From NCBI GenBank assembly GCA_003158855.1, contig PMLJ01000034.1:62001-126000 (forward strand): a stretch of DNA of 64,000 nucleotides, read 5' to 3'. The position numbers were made by a program, and so were the translations under genes. Below, one piece after another: positions 52,622 to 61,831 of this stretch. Every line of letters begins with the position of its first letter. The first letter of the stretch is position 1. The notes below the pieces were generated by a model. The model was not told the DNA's origin, did not search any database, and saw only the letters and a program-made list of their open reading frames with translations. This stretch comes from Acidimicrobiaceae bacterium. Lineage in GTDB: Bacteria > Actinomycetota > Acidimicrobiia > Acidimicrobiales > RAAP-2.

Positions 52622-53378
52622 CGTGGGATCCCCTTCGCCGACCCCACGAGGTCGGTTGTTGTCCATAAGTGATTGGCGGTAATAGTGATGGCAGAGATTC
52701 TATTTGGTTCAAACAGACCAGAATCACCGCCGCGTCGAGTTCACACTGCGGAACCAGTGGAGTGGCAGGCAGCGGGACTGAAGGGCGGTGTCGTCTCGAC
52801 TGCTACTCGGAAGTAACTTGCGAGCAGGGATTGACCGAGGACGCGGTGTGACGCCTAGCTGAGAGACGAAGTTTGGGCTGAGTCGGCTTCTCCGGCACGA
52901 GGTGGGATCCGGTGCAACATCGACTTGAACATCGCCCAACGCATGGCAGGCCAACCGCGAATCGCCGACCTCGACGGCACGCAGGGCGTGCAGCGCCAGT
53001 GGAAGGACGGCCGTCACGAACGCCGAACCGATTCGTTCCCGCGCACTTCATTCAAAGAGTTGGCCGACATTCGCCGTTGCTTCGCGTGCGATGGTCCCGG
53101 AGAAACCCGCCCTTCGTCACGTGCGCGCCCGTAAGTCGCGAGGGGCGGTGCCTCCAGCGCATCGCGCGTTCGCCGAGGCCCCACGTGGAGCGCTGGAGGG
53201 TGCGACGTCCCTCGCCCCCGATGATCCCGGATGAACGTCGCATTCGGTTCGAGGAATGCAGGCAAGCACCCATGCGGTTGGCGCCGGGTGCCGGTTCGCC
53301 CGCTCAATGGTCGATGCGACCGACTTCAGCCCCTTCCAGGTTGAGGGTCAACCGAGACGTTGATGTAGCCTCGGCCCA
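52622..53378. other. Long intergenic stretch, no gene seen
   Basis: Over 700 bases without a supported gene. The ORFs in both strands have no recognisable domain. It must hold the promoter of the 2-oxoacid dehydrogenase operon; I did not find a convincing element. Confidence 0.45.
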
Positions 53379-54386
53379 ATGTTGATTGACGGAGAGATCG
53401 CGTTTGGAACGGGCGACTTCGCCGAGCGGGCGTCCAAGTTCGAGGCCGACGGCTACGACGGGGTGTGGGCCGGCGAAGTCGGCCACGACCCGCTGCTGAT
53501 CCTGGCGGGGGCGGCGCCGGCGACGACGAAGATCGAACTCGGCACCGGGATCGTCGTCGCCTTCGGGCGCAGCCCGATGATCACCGCGATGATGGCGAAC
53601 GACGTGCAGGTGCTCTCGAAAGGGCGACTGCTCCTGGGCCTTGGATCACAGATCAAGCCGCACATCGAGAAGCGGTACTCTATGCCCTGGTCGCACCCGG
53701 CGGCCCGGATGCGCGAGTACGTTCTCGCGATGCGGGCGATCTGGTCGTGCTGGAACGAGGGGACCAAACTCGGTTTCCGCGGCGAATTCTACAAGCACAC
53801 GTTGATGACGCCGTTCTTCGATCCGGGGCCGAACCCGTACGGGCCCCCGAAGGTGTTCCTCGCGGCCGTCGGTGAGTTGATGACCGAAGTCGCCGGCGAA
53901 GTGGCCGACGGACTGCTGGTGCATCCCTTCACGACCGAGCGCTACCTCCGCGAAGTGACGCTGCCCGCCCTCGAGCGAGGCCTCGCCAAGGCCGAAAGGT
54001 CCCCCGAGACGTTCCAGATCTCCCTCTCGGGCCTCGTCGCCACCGGCCGCACGGACGAGGAGCTGGAGAGTTCAACGGACAAGGTCCGTGCCCAGATCGG
54101 CTTCTATGGTTCAACGCCGGCGTATCGGGGCGTCCTCGAACTGCAGGGCTGGGGCGAATTGCAGAGCGAGCTCAACTCACTCTCGCGGAACGGTGGCTGG
54201 GCGGAGATGGCCGGATTGATCGACGATGACGTGCTCAACGCGTTCGCGGTCGTTGCGACGCCAAAGCAGGTCGCGGGTCGGGTGTTGGACCGGTTCGGCG
54301 ACGTCGTGGATCGCTTCAGTCTCTATACGCCGTACACGCTGGATGTTGATTCGCGCAGTGAAATTGTTGCAGGGCTGAGGGCATGA
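53379..54386 (+). CDS. F420-dependent LLM-class oxidoreductase (TIGR03617-like)
   Basis: About 335 residues, TIM barrel of the bacterial luciferase/F420 class. Typical features: FEADGYDGVWAGEVGHDPLLILAGAA near the N-terminus, TTKIELGTGIVVAFGRSPMITAMMANDVQVLSKGRLLLGLGSQ in the middle, and VATPKQVAGRVLDRF towards the C-terminus. The substrate is unknown; members reduce or oxidise C-C or C-O bonds with F420. The start is ATG at 53379. Confidence 0.87.
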   Translation: MLIDGEIAFGTGDFAERASKFEADGYDGVWAGEVGHDPLLILAGAAPATTKIELGTGIVVAFGRSPMITAMMANDVQVLSKGRLLLGLGSQIKPHIEKRYSMPWSHPAARMREYVLAMRAIWSCWNEGTKLGFRGEFYKHTLMTPFFDPGPNPYGPPKVFLAAVGELMTEVAGEVADGLLVHPFTTERYLREVTLPALERGLAKAERSPETFQISLSGLVATGRTDEELESSTDKVRAQIGFYGSTPAYRGVLELQGWGELQSELNSLSRNGGWAEMAGLIDDDVLNAFAVVATPKQVAGRVLDRFGDVVDRFSLYTPYTLDVDSRSEIVAGLRA

Positions 54387-54459
54387 GCTATCAGTGCTGC
54401 ACAGCACGGATCGATGAGAAGCCAGCAGAGGTGGCGTCGAAGGTGATGGGAAGATTCCT

Positions 54460-55107
54460 GTGAAGGCGACCGGAAAGCTTGAGGTCTTCGCCGACATTTG
54501 GTGCCCGTTCGCACACGTGGGGTTGAGGGCGGCGATGGCGGTTCGCACCGCCAACGGTATTGACGGCAGCCCATTCGTCATTCGCGCCTGGCCCCTTGAA
54601 CTGGTCAACGGTGCCCCAATGGACGTCCGGTCGACTTCGGCGCACATTCAGGATCTGAGAGAACAAGTCGCTCCGGACATGTTTCGAGGCTTCGACGAGG
54701 AGGATTTTCCCTCCACGTCGCTGCCAGCCCTCGCGCTGGCTCATCTCGCGTACGACCAGGCCCCGTCGACCGGCGAGGCCGTGAGCATGGCGTTGCGAGA
54801 TGCGCTCTTCGAAGAGGGCAGGAATATCGCCCGTCGCGAAGTGCTCGAAGAGATCGCCGATGACTACGGGATGGTCCTTGACGGGAGCCTTGGCGATGAA
54901 GGGGTTCTGGACGACTGGCGCAGAGGTCGTGAGAGGGGAGTGAAGGGTTCGCCGCACTTCTTTTGTCACGGCAGCGAGGCGTTTTGCCCCTCGCTTGACA
55001 TCGAATCGGACTCGCACGGACACCTTTCGCTCCGGCGCAACGCCGACCAGTTGAGCCAATTCCTGCTCGGCTGCTTCACGGATCAGACGAAGCCTTCGGA
55101 ACGCTAA
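54460..55107 (+). CDS. DsbA-family (FrnE-like) thiol oxidoreductase
   Basis: About 215 residues. The N-terminal strand VFADIWCPFAHVGLRAA carries a WCPF site with a single Cys in the usual CxxC position. The insertion is all-alpha, and the C-terminal KGSPHFFCHG holds the cis-Pro region. Members include 2-hydroxychromene-2-carboxylate isomerases, which use glutathione or mycothiol, so the function may be isomerase rather than oxidase. GTG start at 54460. Confidence 0.82.
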   Translation: MKATGKLEVFADIWCPFAHVGLRAAMAVRTANGIDGSPFVIRAWPLELVNGAPMDVRSTSAHIQDLREQVAPDMFRGFDEEDFPSTSLPALALAHLAYDQAPSTGEAVSMALRDALFEEGRNIARREVLEEIADDYGMVLDGSLGDEGVLDDWRRGRERGVKGSPHFFCHGSEAFCPSLDIESDSHGHLSLRRNADQLSQFLLGCFTDQTKPSER

Positions 55108-55378
55108 GGAGTTCTCGTTCTGTTCAGCCAGGACCTGGCGATGGATTCCGCAGACGTTTGCTTCTTCGCCCCGCTCGTTGGCCCGCCGCATAAGGCTCGA
55201 TAACCCGCAAGCCCGCTTTCGCGACTCCGCTTGGTGACGACAGTCAACGTTGACTGGTTGGGAATCGGTCGTGCCCCGTGATGATCTCGAAACGGTTGAA
55301 AGTCGTCGCTCCTTCAACCGCTGGCGTTGATTGCGGCCATAATCGGGGTAGTCACCTCGAATCGAGCAGGAGTTCGCA

Positions 55379-56647
55379 ATGCCCATCAACGTCACGCCAA
55401 TACCCGCACTCAGCGATGAGATCAACGACATCCGACGCCGCACGGCCAGTCTGATCAATGACGAGGTGCTGCCCCACGAGGAGGTGTTGTGGCGTTCGCG
55501 ACGCAACACGAGCCAGTCCGAGGACGAGCGCGAGGCGGGCCGGCGCGCGAGCATCGAGCTGCGCGAACAGATCAAGGCCAAGGTCTTCGAGGCGGGACTC
55601 TGGGCGCCGCATCTGCCAAAGGAGTACGGGGGCGCCGGACTCGATTTCCTGTCGCTCGCCTACATGTACGAGATCCTGGCCTACGCCGTCGGCGCGTCCT
55701 CGCTCTTCGGTATCGCCGCGCCAAATTCCGGCAACGCCAGCATCCTCGTCAAGTACGGCACCGAGGAGCAGAAGCGCAAGTGGCTGCTGCCGTTAATCGC
55801 GGGCGAGATGGAGTCGGGCTTCTCCATGACCGAGCCCGATAACGCCGGGTCCGACCCGCGCTCGATCCGGACCGAGGCGGTGCGCGACGGAGACCACTGG
55901 GTGATCAACGGCCACAAGTGGTTCACCTCGAACGGCATCAACGCCAACTTCTTCATCGTCATGTGCCGGGCGAACGACCCGACCGGCGAATTCGGGTCGA
56001 CCGGCCGGATGACTCAGATCATCGTCCCGAGCGACACCGCCGGTGTCAATATCGTCCGCAACATCGGCATTTTCGGCCACCCTCATTCCGACCACTGCGA
56101 GATCAAGTACGAGAACGTGCGGGTACCGCTCGAGAACACGCTGGGTCTCGTCGGCCAGGGCCATCAGGCCGCCCAGGACCGGCTCGGCGCCGGGCGCGTC
56201 TACCACTGCATGAACTCAATCGGACAGATGTGGCGCGCCTTCGACCTCATGGTCGAACGAACCCTCGTCCGCGAGGTTCACGGCGGGCTGTTGAAGGACA
56301 AGCAGTTCATCCAAGGGTTCATCGCTGAGAGCTACATGGACCTGCAGTCCGCTCGCCTCATGACGATCAATGCCGCGGAGAAGGTGGCCAATGGCGACCC
56401 CGATGCCCGGACCGCGATCTCGGCTATCAAGGTCTTCGTGCCCGCGGCGTACCATCGGGTGGTCGACCGCGCCATTCAGGTCTGGGGCGGAGCCGGCGTG
56501 AGCAACGATCTTCCGCTCGGCCAGATGTACCTCACGGCCCGGGTGCTGCGACTCGCGGACGGACCCGACGAGGTGCACAAGATCCTCATGGCGAAGAACA
56601 TCCTGCACCGCTATGAGAACGGCAGCGGCTGGAACTTCGGCGCCTGA
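55379..56647 (+). CDS. Acyl-CoA dehydrogenase
   Basis: About 422 residues, flavoprotein that makes the 2,3-enoyl-CoA. Features: N-terminal helices, MTEPDNAGSDPRSIRTEAVRDGDHWVINGHKWFTS as the FAD/substrate motif, and C-terminal IQVWGGAGVSNDLPLGQMYLTARVLRLADGPDEVHKILMAKNIL. The catalytic base should be Glu or equivalent in the YxxxR-W-GG region, not assigned here. The ATG at 55379 has a GGAG ribosome site. Confidence 0.93.
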   Translation: MPINVTPIPALSDEINDIRRRTASLINDEVLPHEEVLWRSRRNTSQSEDEREAGRRASIELREQIKAKVFEAGLWAPHLPKEYGGAGLDFLSLAYMYEILAYAVGASSLFGIAAPNSGNASILVKYGTEEQKRKWLLPLIAGEMESGFSMTEPDNAGSDPRSIRTEAVRDGDHWVINGHKWFTSNGINANFFIVMCRANDPTGEFGSTGRMTQIIVPSDTAGVNIVRNIGIFGHPHSDHCEIKYENVRVPLENTLGLVGQGHQAAQDRLGAGRVYHCMNSIGQMWRAFDLMVERTLVREVHGGLLKDKQFIQGFIAESYMDLQSARLMTINAAEKVANGDPDARTAISAIKVFVPAAYHRVVDRAIQVWGGAGVSNDLPLGQMYLTARVLRLADGPDEVHKILMAKNILHRYENGSGWNFGA

Positions 56648-56687
56648 AGACCGAGCCGCGCTCTCGCGACTTCGACCAACGGGGCGA

Positions 56688-57917
56688 CTAGCGCGCGGCG
56701 AGCGCGTCCCACACCACGTTGCCGATATCGAAGCCCGGCTCCACCAGCCCGCGCCCGAAGCAACGCACGTCGGCCCGGCGAAGCATGAGCGAACGGTAGA
56801 CGCCCGCCGACCGGATGTCGCCGGCCAACTGCGCGCCGATGATCGTGCCGTCGCGTAGGTACACCGAACGCAGCGACTGGCCGGACGACCAGCGCAGCAC
56901 GTCGTCGGGACTGTCGATGGTGCCCATGGCCACGATGGGGATCCCGAGGTGCTTGAGGCTGTTCATCGCCTCGGCCCCCTCGTAGGTCAGCTTCGCGCCG
57001 AGGAGGTTGCTCGCCGCGACGCGCGCCTGGGTGACGGCGTTCGGGAAGATGGCGTGCACGAAACGTTCCCCGGTGAGCCAGTCGCGAGCCTCGGCGACGT
57101 CGCCCGCCGCGTAGATTCCGGGCACCGATGTCTGGAGATTGTCGTCCACGTGAACGCCCCACTCGGCGACAACCCCGGATCCGCCAAGGAATTCAATATG
57201 CGGCTTGACGCCGGTGGCGGCCACGATCAGGTCAGCTTCCAGCACCCGTCCGTCGTGCAGTCGCACGCCGGTCACGCTCGGCGTGCCGACGAAGGCCTCC
57301 GCCTCAACGCCGAGCAGGAGCTTCACGCCGCGATGGGCGAGCCCCTGCTCGGCGACGGCGGACGTGGAGGGATCGAGGACCCTAGGCATGATCCACGTGC
57401 GTCGGCCAATGATAGTGACGTCAACTCCGAGATCGGCGAGCAAGAGTGAGAGCTCCACGCCGATGAAACCGTTGCCCACGATGAGCGCGGTGCGCGCGTC
57501 ACCGCTCTTCACGCGCCCAATCAGTCCATTGGCCATCCGCATCGACTTGAAGTCGAGGACGCCGGCCAGATCAGCACCCTCGAGCGGCGCGTGGAGGCGA
57601 CTGCCCGACGCGATGATTAGTCCTTCGAAGGGGATTCGTTCGTCGTCGCCCAGGACTACCTCTCGGTTGTCGACGTCGATCGCACCCACGACCGCCTCGC
57701 GCCGCTCCTCGATGCCGAGGCGCTCGGCCACGTCGTCGCCCTTCCAGTACAACGTCTCGTCGCGCCCGGTAAGGAAGTGGTCGGCCATCGCGGCCGGAGA
57801 GTACGGCGGGTACGGCTCGGTCGAGAGGGCCACCACGGACCCCGAGGGATCCTGGGCCCGCAGGGTCTCGGCGGCGGTGATCCCCGCCGGACCGGTGCCG
57901 ATGACCACGGCGCGCAT
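56688..57917 (-). CDS. FAD/NAD(P)-dependent oxidoreductase of the CO-dehydrogenase operon
   Basis: About 409 residues, pyridine-nucleotide-disulfide oxidoreductase fold. FAD-binding motif VVIGTGPAGITAAETLR at the N-terminus, second dinucleotide-binding fold ALIVGNGFIGVELSLLLADLGVDVTIIGRR, and the FAD C-terminal motif VPGIYAAGDVAEAR. No redox CxxxxC pair, so it is of the ferredoxin/rubredoxin reductase type (CoxF-like). Its start overlaps the cooC stop (TGATG), so it is encoded in the same operon. It probably moves electrons from the CooS/CooF pair to NAD(P)+. Confidence 0.88.
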   Translation of the reverse strand: MRAVVIGTGPAGITAAETLRAQDPSGSVVALSTEPYPPYSPAAMADHFLTGRDETLYWKGDDVAERLGIEERREAVVGAIDVDNREVVLGDDERIPFEGLIIASGSRLHAPLEGADLAGVLDFKSMRMANGLIGRVKSGDARTALIVGNGFIGVELSLLLADLGVDVTIIGRRTWIMPRVLDPSTSAVAEQGLAHRGVKLLLGVEAEAFVGTPSVTGVRLHDGRVLEADLIVAATGVKPHIEFLGGSGVVAEWGVHVDDNLQTSVPGIYAAGDVAEARDWLTGERFVHAIFPNAVTQARVAASNLLGAKLTYEGAEAMNSLKHLGIPIVAMGTIDSPDDVLRWSSGQSLRSVYLRDGTIIGAQLAGDIRSAGVYRSLMLRRADVRCFGRGLVEPGFDIGNVVWDALAAR

Positions 57918-58807
57918 CAGTGACCCACTGACAGGTAGTCGTCGCGACGAGCCTCGTCAATTGTCCGACTGAAGAGTTGGCGCGCGAGGGCTTGGATCGC
58001 CTTCGCCAGTGGAGTGTCGTCCAGCAGTTCGCCGATGGAGGGCTCACTCACGACGACGCGCTCGTCAAAAGGGAGCTCGGTGACCGAGCTGAACGCGAAG
58101 CCGCCGAGACGATCGAGGCACGACAGCGCCGTGTCGAGGTCACCCTCACGACGGCACTGATTCACGACCAGGTCGATTGTTCCGATGCCGAGATCGTCGG
58201 CGAGACGGGCGGTGTCGAGGCCGACCTGGACCGAGTTGAACGTCGGTTCCACGACGACGAGAGCCCGATCGAAGCCACGGGCCAGGGCCCTGCCGAAGTG
58301 CTCGACGCCGGCATGGGTATCCATGATCACGACCTCGCCCCGGCGAAGGCGCATATTGGCCATGGCGGCGGCGAGTATGGAGTTCTCGGGACAGAGGCAG
58401 CCTCCTCCGGCGCGCTTGACCCCGCCCATGGTCAACAGTCGCACGCCGTCGGGCGCTTCGACGGCGAGTCGATCGACGATATCGGACGTGTCGGGATTGA
58501 GTCGCAGCATCGCGCCAGAGCCGCCGCCGGGTTTGGCTCCCGTCTTTTCCTCCACGTACTCCACGCTCTGGGCCAACGGGACGATGTGCGCCAACGTGTC
58601 GAGGTTGATCCCGAGCGTCGCGCCGAGATTCCTCTGCTCGTCGGCGTCAACCGCGACGACTCGTGCGCCCCAGCGAGCCATCGAGCGCGCAAGCATCGCC
58701 GTGAGGGTGGACTTGCCGACGCCACCCTTGCCAACCACCACGACCCGGACCCCTTCGTCGGCGCTCTGCGCGTTCGACGCCTTCACTGAATCGCTGGTGT
58801 CGCGCAC
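57917..58807 (-). CDS. cooC: CO dehydrogenase nickel-insertion ATPase CooC
   Basis: About 296 residues, SIMIBI NTPase of the MinD type. The Walker A is VVGKGGVGKSTLTAML, the switch region is IMDTHAGVEHF, and CLCPENSI is the CxC motif at the dimer interface that binds nickel in CooC. It inserts nickel into the C-cluster of CooS. The GTG start is four bases after the cooS stop. No CooT or CooJ is seen. Confidence 0.93.
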   Translation of the reverse strand: MRDTSDSVKASNAQSADEGVRVVVVGKGGVGKSTLTAMLARSMARWGARVVAVDADEQRNLGATLGINLDTLAHIVPLAQSVEYVEEKTGAKPGGGSGAMLRLNPDTSDIVDRLAVEAPDGVRLLTMGGVKRAGGGCLCPENSILAAAMANMRLRRGEVVIMDTHAGVEHFGRALARGFDRALVVVEPTFNSVQVGLDTARLADDLGIGTIDLVVNQCRREGDLDTALSCLDRLGGFAFSSVTELPFDERVVVSEPSIGELLDDTPLAKAIQALARQLFSRTIDEARRDDYLSVGH

Positions 58808-58811
58808 GGTA

Positions 58812-60767
58812 TCAGCCCTGCGACGACGCGCCGGCGACCGCGGGCTCAGCGTCGCGGATGTCGGCTGGGGCGATGAACGTCAGACCGAGGCCCTGGCGCT
58901 TCGATTCGATGTGCCCGCGAATAAGCAGTGCCGCCTTGTAGGGATCGGGTTCGACCGCGAACTTGGCGCCGACCACGTCGTCGAGCCCTCCCGCCAACAG
59001 GCTGACGACGTTCGCACTGCCGAAGATCGGCGGTTGCACGCCGAGCACCGTGGTGATGCCCGATGCGACGACGTAGGCGCCGATCGCGACCGCCTTCTCC
59101 GAGTACCACTCGGGCGCGGCGCCCGCGAGCGGCAAGCTGTCGATGTCGACGCCGAGAGCGTTGGCGAGCGCGGCGGCGAGCTGCATGATGCGGCTGTTGT
59201 CCACGCACGAGCCCATGTGGAGGACTGGCGGAATCCCCAGCGACCTGCACACCGCACGCAGACCGGGGCCAGCCAGATCGGCGGAGTCGGGCATCATCTG
59301 GCCGGCTTTGCCGTTCGCCACCGCGGCGCATCCGGTGACCAGCACCAGGATGTCGTTTTCGATCAACTTGCGCGTTAACTCAATGTGCTCGAAGTCCTGG
59401 GCCAACTTGGGGTTGTTGCAGCCAACGACGGCCACGGCGCCGCGAATTGATCCCGCGACAATCGCGTCGATCAGCGGCTGGGGCGTGCCGCCGAGCGCGC
59501 CGAGAATCGCCTCCACGGAGAATCCACCCATCATCTTCACGGGCGCGACGGGAATACGCACGCGGTCGTGGTTGCGGTTGGGGTATGCCTCGACCGCAAT
59601 GCGCACGATCTCACGGGCGATCTCGGCGCCCCGGCGAGGGTCGAACGACACGTGCGTCGCGCCCGGGAATTTCGCCTTGTCCGACGTGGAAATCACTTGG
59701 GTGTGGTAGCACTTGGCGACGTCGACCACCGAAGGCATGATGCACTGGTAGTCGACGACCATCGCCTCGAGCGCCCCGGTTACGAGCACCAACTCCTGCA
59801 TGAGGTGGTTACCGGCCATGTGGACGCCTTTGCGCATGAGAAGCTCGTTGCCGGTGCAGCAGAGACCCACGATGTTGATGCCCGTCGCCCCGAAGGAGCG
59901 CGCGAGTTCGAGCAACTCGGGATCCTGCGCCGCAGCGAGGATGACGTCCGAGAGGAGCGGGTTATGCCCGTGCATCGCGATGTTCACCTGGTCGGTACTG
60001 AGCACCCCCAGATTAACTTCCGAGGTGACCGGACTCGGCGTGCCGAACATGATGTCCGACAACTCGGTGGCGATCATCGAGCCGCCCCATCCATCGGCGA
60101 GCGCGGTGCGCAGTCCGTGCAGCAGGAGGTTCACGTAGTCGTTGTCGACGCCCATGTGGGTTCGGTGCATCATCTCGACGTTCTCGCGGTCGATCCCGCG
60201 CGGTGTGATGCCGAGCCCCGCCCACTTCTCGCGGCGCAACTGCGGTAGCCGACCAACGAAGGAGAGCGAGCCCTTGGCACTGCCGTAGTTGGCCATTAGC
60301 TCGTCCGCCAGATCGATGGCGACATCCTTGGTGTCACGGCCTTCGGTAGCGACACCCACCTCGTCGGCGATCCGGCGAAGCTTGGCCTCGTCGGTCACTC
60401 GGTAGCTGCTCGTCTCACCTCGGGCCATCTCACCGAAGACTTCGAGGATGTCACGACCGTGGTCTGAGTGCGACGAGGCGCCGGCCGCGATGGTGCGTCC
60501 AAGGTTTCGCGCGACGATCACGTCCGCGTCGGCGCCGCAGACGCCCCGCTGGGGCCCTTCGCCGAACGGATCGACCCGACACGGTCCCATGGCGCAGTTG
60601 CGGCAACTCAGTCCGAGCTGGCAGTAACCGCACTGGGGCTCTTGGGCGTGCAGACGGTCCCACACCGTCTCGATGCCCTCCTCGCGCGCCCGATCGATCA
60701 TCTGCTGCGCGTCATCGTGAATGGTGAGTCGGCCCAGTTGCCGCCCGCCGTCGTAGGTCGTGCTCAT
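58812..60767 (-). CDS. cooS: Anaerobic Ni-Fe-S carbon monoxide dehydrogenase catalytic subunit CooS
   Basis: 651 residues; oxidises CO to CO2 in the cytoplasm and gives electrons to a ferredoxin. Cluster-binding N-terminus: CGYCQLGLSCRNCAMGPC with C46/C49 (D-cluster, CxxC type) and C55, C58, C63, C77 (B-cluster). C-cluster ligand regions are all recognised: HGHNPLL, VGLCCTGNELL, VVDYQCIMPS, VVGCNNPK, VTGCAAVANGKAG and MGSCVDNSRI, plus the proton-path Lys in PEWYSEKAVAIG. It follows cooF with ATGA overlap. No acetyl-CoA synthase or CO-dependent hydrogenase genes occur in the window. Confidence 0.96.
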   Translation of the reverse strand: MSTTYDGGRQLGRLTIHDDAQQMIDRAREEGIETVWDRLHAQEPQCGYCQLGLSCRNCAMGPCRVDPFGEGPQRGVCGADADVIVARNLGRTIAAGASSHSDHGRDILEVFGEMARGETSSYRVTDEAKLRRIADEVGVATEGRDTKDVAIDLADELMANYGSAKGSLSFVGRLPQLRREKWAGLGITPRGIDRENVEMMHRTHMGVDNDYVNLLLHGLRTALADGWGGSMIATELSDIMFGTPSPVTSEVNLGVLSTDQVNIAMHGHNPLLSDVILAAAQDPELLELARSFGATGINIVGLCCTGNELLMRKGVHMAGNHLMQELVLVTGALEAMVVDYQCIMPSVVDVAKCYHTQVISTSDKAKFPGATHVSFDPRRGAEIAREIVRIAVEAYPNRNHDRVRIPVAPVKMMGGFSVEAILGALGGTPQPLIDAIVAGSIRGAVAVVGCNNPKLAQDFEHIELTRKLIENDILVLVTGCAAVANGKAGQMMPDSADLAGPGLRAVCRSLGIPPVLHMGSCVDNSRIMQLAAALANALGVDIDSLPLAGAAPEWYSEKAVAIGAYVVASGITTVLGVQPPIFGSANVVSLLAGGLDDVVGAKFAVEPDPYKAALLIRGHIESKRQGLGLTFIAPADIRDAEPAVAGASSQG

Positions 60768-61495
60768 GAGGCACCTTCCTCTCTTGTTGCGCCATTGTTC
60801 TCTTTGGAGTCATTACCATTGCCCGGCTGAGCGCCGACGCGCGCCGCCTCGCGGCGGCGGCGGTTCCACACGTCTTGGGCGGCGTCGTCAACCGTCGCGC
60901 GGGCGATGCCGAATGCCCGCCAACCGGCGAGCGGATCCCCGCTGGGGCCCGCGGTGGCGCTGAAGCCGGCCGCCGAGAGGACCGCGTTGCTCTCGCGCAG
61001 CCGGCCCTTCGCGATCAACTCGTTGAGGTCACCGAACACCAGGGCGTCAACCTTGCAACTCTCGACGCACGCAGGCACTTCGCCTCGATCAAGGCGTTCC
61101 TTGCAGCCGTCGCACTTGACGGCCACCAGCGAGTCGGGTCCGAGCGCGCCCGCCAACGGATGGAAGGTCACGACGTCGAAAGGACAGACGACCGCGCACA
61201 TCGCGCAGCCAATGCATCGCGCCGGGTCGATCAGGACGAGGTCGCCACCCGCGTCGCGGCTGATGGCGCCGGTTGGACAGACACGCTGGCACGGAGCCGG
61301 ATCGCAGTGGCGGCACTTGTTCGGAAAGGACGTCGTCGCGACGGGGCCGGGTTCGACGTGCACTCTCTTTCTCGGGAGCGGCCTTTCGTGAAAGGCCTGC
61401 GCGAGATCTCGGCTGGTCGAATGCTCAACGGCGCAGGCTATTTCGCACTGAAGACAACCAATGCACCGTTCAGGGTTAATGAACACGGTTTGCAT
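60764..61495 (-). CDS. cooF: Polyferredoxin CooF-like (4Fe-4S dicluster protein)
   Basis: About 243 residues. Four 4Fe-4S binding motifs are visible: CIGCLQCEIAC, CRHCDPAPCQRVC, CIGCAMCAVVC and the pair CDGC/CVESC. It is of the HycB/CooF type and carries electrons between CooS and its acceptor. ATG 61495 is preceded by GGAGGT; the ORF track start at 61504 lies upstream. The C-terminal extension (about 70 residues, poor in Cys) is longer than in Rhodospirillum CooF and may be a docking region for the flavoprotein. Confidence 0.88.
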   Translation of the reverse strand: MQTVFINPERCIGCLQCEIACAVEHSTSRDLAQAFHERPLPRKRVHVEPGPVATTSFPNKCRHCDPAPCQRVCPTGAISRDAGGDLVLIDPARCIGCAMCAVVCPFDVVTFHPLAGALGPDSLVAVKCDGCKERLDRGEVPACVESCKVDALVFGDLNELIAKGRLRESNAVLSAAGFSATAGPSGDPLAGWRAFGIARATVDDAAQDVWNRRRREAARVGAQPGNGNDSKENNGATREEGAS

Positions 61496-61560
61496 CGTCA
61501 CCACCTCCGCTAGAGGCCCTCACGGGACATCGCAAGCGCACCAACGCCGAGATGCCCCCG

Positions 61561-61572
61561 AGGCAATTGCCT
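61561..61572. promoter_or_regulatory. Palindrome AGGCAATTGCCT
   Basis: A perfect 12-bp palindrome 66 bases upstream of the cooF start. It could be an operator. It does not match the CooA consensus (TGTCA-N6-CGACA). Confidence 0.4.
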
Positions 61573-61612
61573 GAAGCATGACAGCCCCGTCGGTCGCAGG
61601 GCTAGAGCCATA

Positions 61613-61629
61613 AGTCCCATTGCGGGACT
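61613..61629. promoter_or_regulatory. Inverted GGGACT half-sites
   Basis: AGTCCC-ATTGC-GGGACT, with the two GGGACT arms each pointing outwards towards one of the divergent operons. It resembles half-sites of the mycobacterial hypoxia/CO regulator DosR (GGGACT). This is a suggestion only. Confidence 0.4.
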
Positions 61630-61831
61630 GCTCGCGATGCGCGCGAGCCGTTCGCGCGAGAGGGGCCCGCGGCCCTCGATCATTCGGTGACATTCTGCCC
61701 TATTGGCGGGTGATGATTGCGGGGCAGAATCTACTCGTAGGGGAATCCGTCGATCGGAGGAGGAGCCGTGTGACACGTGCCTTGGCTCGATGCTCGTCTC
61801 TTCTCGTCGGCCGGATGCGGGTGAGGACGTG

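Larger units (their letters stand above)
61496..61831. other. Divergent control region between coo and hyd operons
   Basis: About 336 bases with two operators (next entries). A minus ORF 61510-61776 ends one ribosome site before cooF and could encode a small leader protein, but nothing supports it. Confidence 0.45.

Noticed and set aside
61561-61572. CooA binding site
   Set aside because: The palindrome does not fit the CooA consensus of TGTCA and CGACA arms.
61510-61776. 88-codon ORF immediately upstream of cooF
   Set aside because: It ends just before the cooF ribosome site, but it has no recognisable domain and overlaps the candidate operators, so it was not listed as a gene.
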